Shown one piece after another: positions 17,755 to 24,529 of a stretch of 64,000 bases of DNA. Source of the DNA: Arenimonas caeni. Lineage in GTDB: Bacteria; Pseudomonadota; Gammaproteobacteria; Xanthomonadales; Xanthomonadaceae. The stretch is from the NCBI RefSeq assembly GCF_003024235.1, contig NZ_KZ679085.1, positions 124,001-188,000 on the forward strand, read 5' to 3'. Within the stretch, counting starts at the first letter, position 1; each line of letters begins with the position of its first letter. A model generated the notes under the pieces. It ran no database searches, was not told where the DNA came from, and worked only from the letters and a program-made list of their open reading frames with translations. The position numbers and the translations under genes are program-made.

Positions 17755-18210
17755 ATGAAGTACTCCCGATTCGGGCTGATGATCCTGGTATCCACTGTTG
17801 TGATGTTTGGTTTGATGTACCTCAACAATTACGCGCTTGACCACGTCTATTTCAGCGAAACACGCTTCTACATGGCGTTGGTCATGGGCGCGAGCATGGC
17901 GGCGGTGATGCTGCTCTTCATGCTCAAGATGTACACCCGCAAAGGCGCCAACTGGACCATCCTGGCATCGGCGGTATTGGTGTTCTCCGGCTCGCTGTGG
18001 CTGGTCCGCAGCCAGTCCACCATTGAAGACGTTGCCTGGATGAAGGCGATGATCCCGCATCACTCGATCGCCATTCTTACCAGCTCGCGCGCCGAAATCA
18101 GCGACCCCCGGGTCCGAGACCTGGCCGACCGCATCATCAAGGCGCAGGAGAGCGAGATTGCCGAGATGAAGCAGTTGATCCAGGAGCTGGAGGCACAGCC
18201 CGAGCGGTGA
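17755..18210 (+). CDS. DUF305-domain membrane protein
   Basis: A 151-residue protein with three hydrophobic segments: FGLMILVSTVVMFGLMYL, MALVMGASMAAVMLLFML, and WTILASAVLVFSGSLWLV. A periplasmic helical DUF305 domain follows, with the typical sequence MKAMIPHHSIAILTSSRAEI and a conserved HH pair, ending in ESEIAEMKQLIQEL. DUF305 proteins commonly accompany copper-resistance genes and the HH region is a plausible metal ligand. AAAGGAG precedes the ATG. It lies 108 bp after copA, so it may have its own promoter. Confidence 0.85.
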   Translation: MKYSRFGLMILVSTVVMFGLMYLNNYALDHVYFSETRFYMALVMGASMAAVMLLFMLKMYTRKGANWTILASAVLVFSGSLWLVRSQSTIEDVAWMKAMIPHHSIAILTSSRAEISDPRVRDLADRIIKAQESEIAEMKQLIQELEAQPER

Positions 18211-18323
18211 TCCGAATCCGACACCTTTTGTTTGCCGCAACGAGAGACGTTGTCGGCAGCCGGGCCGGCGAGAAGTTGGGACACTCGCCGGACCGTTCTT
18301 TCCGTCCCCTAGGAGAGTTCCCC

Positions 18324-18614
18324 ATGACACGTTTGCTTCCGTTCGCCATCGCCCTGCTGATCGCCGCCCCCGTTGCCTGGGCCGACGATAAGGGCCACGA
18401 CCACATGGCCGCCAAGAATGGCCAGACCCAGCCGCACGACATGGCCGCCATGTCCGCCGAGGAGTTCGCCAAGCTCGACGCCGACAAGAACGGTCAGCTG
18501 TCCCGCAGCGAGCTCCCCAAGGAGCACAAGTTCGCGGCGCATTTCGACATGCTCGATACCGACAAGAACGGCACCCTCTCGGCGGCCGAGTTCGCCAAGG
18601 GCCACGGCATGTGA
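18324..18614 (+). CDS. Small exported EF-hand protein
   Basis: A 96-residue protein starting at ATG 18324 after AGGAGAG. A signal peptide (MTRLLPFAIALLIAAPVAWA) is followed by a His/Met-containing linker (DDKGHDHMAAK) and two EF-hand loops, DADKNGQLSRSE and DTDKNGTLSAAE, with Asp, Asn and Glu at the Ca-coordinating positions. It ends FAKGHGM. It is probably a periplasmic Ca-binding or general metal-binding protein that belongs to the metal island. Similar EF-hand proteins occur beside copper genes in xanthomonads, but their role is not established. Confidence 0.8.
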   Translation: MTRLLPFAIALLIAAPVAWADDKGHDHMAAKNGQTQPHDMAAMSAEEFAKLDADKNGQLSRSELPKEHKFAAHFDMLDTDKNGTLSAAEFAKGHGM

Positions 18615-18667
18615 CGCTTCCCCCGGGGCGGCGCATGCCGCCCCGGGCCTGATATCGGGAGAGAGCA

Positions 18668-19150
18668 ATGACACGACTATGGATGGGCCTGGTGGCCCTG
18701 CTGTTGGCCGGCGCAGCGATGGCAACCCCCACGCCCATGCCCTCAGATGACACCGCCGCAATAAAGGCCGTGCTCGCGGCCTACAAGACGGCGCTCGAGC
18801 GCCGGGATCTGACGGGTGTGGAGGCGTTGTTTGCCCAGCGCAATGAGGTGATCGAATCGGGCAAGGTGGAAGGCTCATATGCCGACTACGTGACCCACCA
18901 CATCGGTCCGGAACTGGGCCACATCCAACGATTTGCATTCGAGGACTATGCGGTGACCGTCGAGCAGGAGGGCGACATCGCCTGGGCTACGGAGACTTAT
19001 CGCTACACGATCGTTTTGCCTGACCGTGCCGATCCGATCGTGCGTCAGGGTGCGGCCACCAGCGTCCTGCAGCGTAAGGACGGCGTGTGGAGAATTCGCG
19101 CCCTGCACAGCTCGTCTAGGGCACCAAAGCCCGCGGCAACGACCCCGTAA
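18668..19150 (+). CDS. Exported NTF2-like (SnoaL/DUF4440-type) protein 2
   Basis: A 160-residue protein with a signal peptide (MTRLWMGLVALLLAGAAMA) and an NTF2-like domain: IKAVLAAYKTALERRDLTGV, GDIAWATETYRYTI, VLQRKDGVWRIRALHSSSR. It shares its overall plan with the protein at 14188-14724 (signal peptide, NTF2 fold, final W-x-I-x-x-x-H-x-S-S-R), so the island carries two members. GGGAGAG lies just upstream of ATG 18668. It is the last cargo gene; the transposition genes converge on it from the right. Function unknown. Confidence 0.75.
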   Translation: MTRLWMGLVALLLAGAAMATPTPMPSDDTAAIKAVLAAYKTALERRDLTGVEALFAQRNEVIESGKVEGSYADYVTHHIGPELGHIQRFAFEDYAVTVEQEGDIAWATETYRYTIVLPDRADPIVRQGAATSVLQRKDGVWRIRALHSSSRAPKPAATTP

Positions 19151-19323
19151 GGCGCGCCGATGAGGGCCGAGCCTGTGCCAGCACCCACGCAGATCGACTT
19201 GGCGCCCCTGCTCAAGCACTGGCGCCAGAGCCGGGACAATTCAAAGGCCGCTTTCCCCTAACCCCGATAAGCTGCCCAAATCGGCGAATCCCCCGCCGCG
19301 CACCCTCTGCCACATCCCTGTTC

Positions 19324-20178
19324 TCAGATATTTAGGAGCCCGGGCATGTCAACCCAGCCAGGCGAGAGGGTCGCGTCGAGGCCAGGAATCGAGTGCCAGG
19401 CGACGATCCACAACGCCGCCCGGCGCTCGCAGGGATCCACCAGCTGTCGAAACCCCTCCCAGCCGTCTGCCTCCCGCAGCTCCCGATAGTGGCGGGGCCC
19501 GTGGACGAAGCCTGCGAGAGCCGGGGTCGGCGATAGGTTTGCGGTCAGCGGTGGGCCGCGCGTCGCACCGAGGCTAAAGCTCACTTCGCAGAGCCGCTCA
19601 CGCACTGAAGGAGGGTTGCTGCGCCAGGTGGCAGGCCAAGGGGCGCCGCGGAACAAGCTGGCTTCGAGCGCGGTGCCGAAGCTCTCGATCATGTTCAGAA
19701 TTTCGCGATCGTAATCAGTGAGCGCCTTTTGTGCGGCGAGGGCCGCGGCCAAGTCCGGCTTGAATCGATCCCGTGGGATGATCAGGGGCGCATGGTGAAT
19801 CGGACACGTCGTGCGCAAAACATGGGTCCAACTACGCCGGTAACCTCGAGGCCGCTCGGCCGCGTCATCATCCAGCCAGCACGCCGGACAGATTGCCATC
19901 CGTGCGTGCGGGGCCAGCTGCGACGGCGAATCAGGCAGCCGATTGGGTCGCAGTGACGCGCCCGGAACGCCCAAGGCATCTCCCAAGCGAAGCAATGCAG
20001 CGCAGGAAGGAGCATCAATGGTCCCAATCGGTAGTGGATCGTCAGCATTCAGCTGAACCCACAATTCGCCGGGGTCGGCTTTGTAAAGATCAGCCGCCCG
20101 GGCCAGGCACGAGCGCAGTGACTCGTCGGGCCCGGGCGGTGAGATCCACCAACGGGGGGTGGCTTGTTCCATGGTCAC
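19324..20178 (-). CDS. tniQ: TniQ-family target-selection protein
   Basis: A 284-residue TniQ/TnsD-type protein. The N-terminus (RWWISPPGPDESLRSCLARA) opens the TniQ domain, and a zinc-finger motif follows, CPACW and then CPIHH about 35 residues later, typical of the family. In Tn7-like and Tn5053/Tn402-like systems TniQ bridges target DNA and the AAA+ regulator. The GTG start at 20178 overlaps the tnsC stop (GTGA); ATG 20172 is an alternative. At this length it resembles the short TniQ form rather than long, sequence-specific TnsD. A second, longer targeting protein could lie outside the window. Confidence 0.85.
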   Translation of the reverse strand: MTMEQATPRWWISPPGPDESLRSCLARAADLYKADPGELWVQLNADDPLPIGTIDAPSCAALLRLGDALGVPGASLRPNRLPDSPSQLAPHARMAICPACWLDDDAAERPRGYRRSWTHVLRTTCPIHHAPLIIPRDRFKPDLAAALAAQKALTDYDREILNMIESFGTALEASLFRGAPWPATWRSNPPSVRERLCEVSFSLGATRGPPLTANLSPTPALAGFVHGPRHYRELREADGWEGFRQLVDPCERRAALWIVAWHSIPGLDATLSPGWVDMPGLLNI

Positions 20179-21092
20179 GCTGCCTTGGCCGGTTCGTTCG
20201 CGCGTTCCCGCGCCAGCCTGACAGCGGCCGTGGGCATTTCCACCCTCGCCCGCTCCAGCAACTGGGGCGTGATCTGCTCCGTCCCAGACTCGACCGCATG
20301 GGCTGCCGCATAGGTAATCAGTCGCATCATGGGATCGAGGACGCCGTCAGACAGCCGAAGCAGCGCGGTCGTGATCGGCAGCGACGAGAGCTGCGAGGGC
20401 TGCTTGAGGGGCAGCACGCGCTCCAGAGCATCTAGGAAGTTCACCAGGTAAGTGTCCTGCTTCCAGACCGGCAGGCTGCGGTAGGTGAAGCGGGCATTGA
20501 GATGCTCGTCGACCTGCATCGCGTCCGGTGCCTGAGCCGTTCCCAGCGCCAACACCGGCATCGACAGCTGGTTCATCAGGAACTTGATCGTATCCAGGGC
20601 AATGCGCTGCTGCCGCGCCGTCGACGTCAGGATGTCCTGAATTTCGTCGACCACCAACAGGCGCAGATTGGCAGCCCGGCAAAGCTTGAGCACCATGCGT
20701 TCGCGGTCGCTGCCCACGTAGCGTTTCGGATCGGGCACCCCCAGTTCGGTCAGGATCCGATCGTAGAGCGCGCGGGCCTCACGGGCACCCGTCATTTCGA
20801 TCGTCAGGACCGGCAGGCTCGCCGCCTTGCTTCCCTCGGCGGCAATTGGCGGGTACCTGCGTTCGATGGCACGGGCGATCATGGTCTTGCCCGAGCCGGG
20901 CAGACCCGAGACCACCAACCCGCTGGCCCGCGACTTGGGCGGACTGAAGCGAAGAAAGTCGATGTGATCCATGATCGGCTGCAGCCGTTCATGGGTAATG
21001 AAGCGGTCGACGAGCATCCGGTTGGCGCGCTCCAGGTCCGGCAGTTCGAGCCAGGCCTGGGTCTTGGGGTCGAGGTGGGAATAGTCGGTCAT
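20175..21092 (-). CDS. tnsC: TniB/TnsC AAA+ transposition regulator
   Basis: A 305-residue AAA+ ATPase starting at ATG 21092 with an AAGGAGC ribosome site just upstream. The Walker A motif is GLPGSGKT (about residue 60) and Walker B is LLVVDEIQD. The body matches TniB: the N-terminal helix HLDPKTQAWLELPDLERANR and a C-terminal LxDGxLDPMMRLI region. It polymerises on DNA and licenses the transposase at the target chosen by TniQ. It follows tnsB by 10 bp and overlaps tniQ, so the four genes form one operon. Confidence 0.88.
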   Translation of the reverse strand: MTDYSHLDPKTQAWLELPDLERANRMLVDRFITHERLQPIMDHIDFLRFSPPKSRASGLVVSGLPGSGKTMIARAIERRYPPIAAEGSKAASLPVLTIEMTGAREARALYDRILTELGVPDPKRYVGSDRERMVLKLCRAANLRLLVVDEIQDILTSTARQQRIALDTIKFLMNQLSMPVLALGTAQAPDAMQVDEHLNARFTYRSLPVWKQDTYLVNFLDALERVLPLKQPSQLSSLPITTALLRLSDGVLDPMMRLITYAAAHAVESGTEQITPQLLERARVEMPTAAVRLARERANEPAKAA

Positions 21093-21102
21093 GACAAGCT
21101 CC

Positions 21103-22896
21103 TTAGGTCCATTCTTCAACAGGGATGGGCGCACGGGCCGACGGCGTTTTCGGCGGCAGGGCGCTGAGATCGGTTGGATTCACGGCCGCCGCGCAGGCGG
21201 CCGCAGACCGCGGCGTGGGGCGTTGGGTCCGCGGGCGACGCGATGGATGACGGGCCTGACGGGTCTGCGCCTGGGCTGCCGCTTCAATCTGGTCGGTCTT
21301 CTCGAAGCCTTCGTCGGTCATCGCGTCCATCCGCGCTTGGGCCTCGGCATCGAGGGCGCGGCGGCTGCCCGGCTCTCCCACGGCCCGCCCGGCGATCGCC
21401 GGCGCCGTCACCAGCATGCCGTCGGGACGACGGACCCAGACGGCGCCGGGGCTGCGGGGGTCGTACCGAACCATGACCTCGTCCTGGCGGATGAGGGGGC
21501 TGAGGTCCGGGTGCCAGTAGCGACTGGCGCCGAAAGTGATGCCGGTGCGCCGAACCGGCCGCATCACGTACGGCAGGAAATCCATCCGGAACTTCAGCGG
21601 GGCTGCCGGCAGCGACGGCGGGACCATCTGGCCCTGTTCGTCCTGCAGCCCACGCTCCCAGGCCACCAGTGGCGGAACTCCGAGACTGGAATGCCTGCGC
21701 GTGTGGTAGGTGCGGCACACCTTCTGCGTCATCCACTGACGGAACTCGTCCAGAGTGAGGCGAGCCTTTCCGGCGCTGTCGTAGTCGCCCTTGTCACGGA
21801 TGTTGCTGAAGGTGGTGCCCGGCAGCAGGTGGGCGATCTGCATCAGCGTGCCGATCAGGCGCTCGATGTGGGCCCCGTAGTGCGGCGTCCGCACCGGCCG
21901 CCAGGCCAGGTCGATCCCATGGTCCTGGCAGCCACGCTGCAGCGCCATGCTGCGGAAGTCCTTGCCATTGTCGACCAGGATCTTCTTGGGCTTGCCATAC
22001 ATGGGCCAGATGCCGGGATCGCCCTCGTTCTCGGACTTCGGCAGAACCGTGTGCTCCACGCACAGGGAGACCGAAACGGCGGAGGGGGGATCCATGGAGA
22101 TGTACATGCCCATGACGCAGCGGGTCGCCACATCGATGGCCACGGTGACCCAGGGACGTCCGATCACGGTCAGGCGGTCATCGCTCAGGACGAGGACGTC
22201 GGCCGGGGTGTGGTCAATCTCCAACAGGTCCAGCGGCCGTTCCGCCTCCAACTTGCCGGTGCGGGCCTCCCAACGTTGCTTGGCCGCCTTGCAGCCCAAC
22301 CGGGCGCGGTCCGCCTGGTAGCCGTCTTCACGGGCGATGCGGGTCAGCACAGCGGATCGGGACGGCGGCTTGAGCTTGAGTCGCCGCGCCAGGGAGCGGG
22401 CACGGGCGACCACGTATTCCTTGGACGGTCGTTCCCGGCGCAGGTAGTGCTTGGCAATGACGTGCTTGATCAGCGCATCGACCTCCGGATCCAGCTGATT
22501 CAGTCCGAGCGGCCGACCTCCCGGGCTTCGGGCCAAGGCGCTGGCCCGTGGGTCCTTCCTGAAGGTCGCACGGGCCCGCTGGAGCTGCCTGACGCTGATG
22601 CCGTGTCGCTTGGCGAGCTTTTCGAGCTCGCTGCGGGCGACGGTGGTCCGGCTGTTCAGGGGCGTCAGGTCCTTGGCGAGGTCACAGCAGCGCTTCCATT
22701 CCGCGGCAGGGATTCCTTCGAAGGACGAGGCTGTCGCAGTCTTGGGCAGCGCCTCGATCCGGGCGATCGCGACGGAACTGACCGCCCCCGTCGCCACATC
22801 ACGCACGCGCATGTGGGTGAGCGAGTCGGCACCGTCGATCTGGATGACCCGGCCATTGGCGACGCAGGTCGTGCCTGGGGTGAGTTCGAGCGTCAT
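21103..22896 (-). CDS. tnsB: TniA/TnsB DDE transposase
   Basis: A 597-residue Mu/TniA-type transposase with rve core. The start is ATG 22896, fixed by its overlap with the tnsA stop. N-terminal DNA-binding helices precede the catalytic core. DDE residues appear in LLEIDHTPAD (first Asp), KILVDNGKDF (second Asp) and GAHIERLIGTLMQ (Glu), followed by the Mu-type beta-barrel (GITFGASRYWHPDLSPLI) and a basic C-terminal tail that would contact TnsC. All catalytic residues are intact. It cuts the 3' ends and joins them to the target. Confidence 0.9.
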   Translation of the reverse strand: MTLELTPGTTCVANGRVIQIDGADSLTHMRVRDVATGAVSSVAIARIEALPKTATASSFEGIPAAEWKRCCDLAKDLTPLNSRTTVARSELEKLAKRHGISVRQLQRARATFRKDPRASALARSPGGRPLGLNQLDPEVDALIKHVIAKHYLRRERPSKEYVVARARSLARRLKLKPPSRSAVLTRIAREDGYQADRARLGCKAAKQRWEARTGKLEAERPLDLLEIDHTPADVLVLSDDRLTVIGRPWVTVAIDVATRCVMGMYISMDPPSAVSVSLCVEHTVLPKSENEGDPGIWPMYGKPKKILVDNGKDFRSMALQRGCQDHGIDLAWRPVRTPHYGAHIERLIGTLMQIAHLLPGTTFSNIRDKGDYDSAGKARLTLDEFRQWMTQKVCRTYHTRRHSSLGVPPLVAWERGLQDEQGQMVPPSLPAAPLKFRMDFLPYVMRPVRRTGITFGASRYWHPDLSPLIRQDEVMVRYDPRSPGAVWVRRPDGMLVTAPAIAGRAVGEPGSRRALDAEAQARMDAMTDEGFEKTDQIEAAAQAQTRQARHPSRRPRTQRPTPRSAAACAAAVNPTDLSALPPKTPSARAPIPVEEWT

Positions 22897-23363
22897 GGCC
22901 GCGCCCTCCCCGTCCGAAGCTGACATTCGGTAAGCACGACCGTGGCGAAGCCGAGCAACCGGCGAACAGCCGCCAGGCGGCGGCTCACCGCGTCGGGATC
23001 GCGGTCCAACATGGACTTCGACTTGATTTCGACGACCGTCCAACGTCGAAATCCCAACCGGACAATGGCGCGGGTGACCCGGTCGTAGACCACCAGGAAG
23101 TCAGGGGTGTACCGGTGGATGCCCTGGTCATCCGCGTAGCGGAGTGTGAACGGCTGGGAGTGGATGGCCACCAGGCCGGCATGTCGCGAGAAGAACGCAA
23201 TGGCATGCGCCTCGAGGTCGCTCTCTACGGGCACGGATTGGGTGGGTGGCGTCCAGGCAACGCGACCGCAGACGTGTCGCCCATGGGAAAGCGGAATTTC
23301 TCGAGCGGACCATCGAATGGCGCCGTCCATTCTGGACGGCGGGGGTTGATGCATGGCTTTCAT
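22893..23363 (-). CDS. tnsA: TnsA-type endonuclease
   Basis: A 156-residue TnsA N-terminal-domain protein. I start it at ATG 23363 (MKAMHQPPPSR) because GGAG lies 10-13 bases upstream; the frame is open further but lacks homology-like sequence there. The restriction-enzyme-like active site is visible: Glu in VESDLEAHAI, Asp in YTPDFLVVY, and the ExK pair in VVEIKSKS. TnsA cuts the 5' transposon ends, so the element should move by cut-and-paste rather than forming cointegrates as TniABQ-only elements do. The stop overlaps the tnsB start by ATGA. The gene is full length for the catalytic domain but short compared with Tn7 TnsA (273 residues). Confidence 0.82.
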   Translation of the reverse strand: MKAMHQPPPSRMDGAIRWSAREIPLSHGRHVCGRVAWTPPTQSVPVESDLEAHAIAFFSRHAGLVAIHSQPFTLRYADDQGIHRYTPDFLVVYDRVTRAIVRLGFRRWTVVEIKSKSMLDRDPDAVSRRLAAVRRLLGFATVVLTECQLRTGRARP

Positions 23364-24015
23364 AGGAGTTTCTCCAAGGCACAGAGCGACCCCGACATGG
23401 GTCGGGGCGACGATTTGGCTTGTGGTCAACAGATGCCCATGGGGTGCCCTCCCTTGTAATGAGAGGCTTCCATGCCAAGGGGCTTGGAGACTGTGGATGC
23501 CCCACAAGGACGCTCTGCCTTGAGCTGCCCACGCTCCATCGGGGATGGCGACGCATCGTCCGTGCAGGCGGCTCGAGGCGCGCCGGCGGAGGTGAGTGAG
23601 GGGGACGCTAGCGGCGTTTCTCGCCGGCGAAAGTTGGGCGAGGTTTTGCCGAAACGTGTTTACCCCTCGTCACGAAGGGGTTTCGCACTCGTTGGCGGAC
23701 CGGGGCGTCGCCGCGCGGGGGTCGTTGGCGCAACCAGGTGCGCGCTGGCCGGTATCCGCTTTACCGTGACGTTAGGTGACAGAATGCTCCTTAATCCTGT
23801 CGCACGCCATCCGGAATCCCCTGTGCCCGGAGGACAAGGTTAGAAGAAATGTCTATAACTTTCCGCAACTTGCCCAGGGTCTGTCACGGTGCGCCGCGGT
23901 TTGGCGGCCTGTGACACCCGGCTCCTGACCCCGATTGATGCCGGTCAAGGATCGCCACGGCATTCGGCGCGAGCATGCGGGTGTACCCACGATGGCCAAC
24001 GGCCAAGGACCTGCA
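23364..24015. other. Gene-free region holding the transposon right end
   Basis: These 650 bp have no credible gene; a frame at 23472-23843 lacks motifs. Visible structure: an inverted repeat CCCCGAC-ATGG-GTCGGGG (23390-23407), 27 bp upstream of tnsA, which could be an operator or leader hairpin; a hairpin ACCCCT...AGGGGT (23662-23681); a direct repeat TCGTTGGCG at 23689 and 23722 (33-bp period), a possible transposase-binding pair; and TGTCAC/GTGACA (23882-23916). The TATAAC-containing stretch at 23855-23870 is AT-richer than its surroundings. Terminal repeats and target duplication cannot be confirmed without the left end. Confidence 0.45.
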
Positions 24016-24504
24016 ATGATCCGCTACGTTTCCGGTGACATCCTGCTTTCCAAGGCCAACGCGATCGCCCACGGCGTCGCGCCCAACGACGACTTCGCCC
24101 AGGGCCTGGCGCTGTCGCTGCGCGAGTTCTCGCCGGCGATGTACAAGGACTTCCGCCATTACTGCCAGTCCACCCATCCCAAGGCCGGCTCGCTCTGGAC
24201 CTGGGGTGGCGCCGGCGGCGCCCGCATCGTGGCGCTGTTCACCCAGGAAGGCGCCTACGGCCATGGTGCCAAGCCGGGCCGCGCCAGCACCGCCAACGTC
24301 AACCACGCCCTGCGCGCACTGGCCCACGAGGCCACGAAGGAAGGCTGGACCAGCCTCGCCCTGCCCCGGCTGGCGACGGGTGTCGGCGGGCTCGACTGGG
24401 CCGAGGTCAAGCCGCTCGTCGAGCAGCACCTGGCCGACCTGGGCATCCCGGTCATCGTCTACGAGACCTTCCACGAGGGACAGGCCGCCGACGAAGGCCT
24501 CTGA
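24016..24504 (+). CDS. Stand-alone macrodomain (ADP-ribose-binding) protein
   Basis: A 162-residue macrodomain. I start at ATG 24016 (MIRYVSGDILLSKANAIAHG) because AAGGAC lies 6 bases upstream and the macro fold begins there; earlier in-frame starts are at 23935 and 23992. Features are the GDIL motif, AIAHGVAPNDDF, the Gly-rich GVGGLDW loop and RLATG, which match the ALC1/TARG1-like class that hydrolyses or binds ADP-ribosyl groups. No DarT toxin lies nearby, so it is not an evident toxin-antitoxin partner. It is the first gene beyond the transposon and ends 25 bp from the convergent radical SAM gene. Confidence 0.85.
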   Translation: MIRYVSGDILLSKANAIAHGVAPNDDFAQGLALSLREFSPAMYKDFRHYCQSTHPKAGSLWTWGGAGGARIVALFTQEGAYGHGAKPGRASTANVNHALRALAHEATKEGWTSLALPRLATGVGGLDWAEVKPLVEQHLADLGIPVIVYETFHEGQAADEGL

Positions 24505-24529
24505 GTCCGCGGGGCCCTGGCGGGCCGCC

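Larger units (their letters stand above)
1..23916. mobile_element. Tn7-like transposon, right-hand part with metal-resistance cargo (left end outside window)
   Basis: Transposition genes tnsA, tnsB/tniA, tnsC/tniB and tniQ (23363 to 19324, minus strand) are packed with start/stop overlaps. All plus-strand cargo to their left is metal resistance. In Tn7-like elements tnsA lies next to the right end, so the terminus should fall between tnsA and the macrodomain gene at 24016. I could not fix it. The inverted pair TGTCAC (23882) / GTGACA (23911-23916) is one candidate and sets the end given here. That the whole cargo from base 1 belongs to one element is inferred from the uninterrupted metal-gene content. 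Confidence 0.6.

Noticed and set aside
15142..18753. 1203-codon open frame on the minus strand across the CopA region
   Set aside because: It is antisense to copA, DUF411, DUF305 and EF-hand genes. Composition is Arg/Gly/His-rich with no motif, as expected of a GC-rich shadow frame.
21091..22923. 610-codon open frame antisense to tnsB
   Set aside because: It covers the transposase almost exactly, has low-complexity composition, and the sense frame has the full DDE motif set.
23472..23843. 123-codon frame in the transposon end region
   Set aside because: No ribosome site or motif, and overlaps the expected transposon right end.
24016..24504. DarG-type antitoxin
   Set aside because: No DarT toxin gene is adjacent and the protein is a single stand-alone macrodomain.
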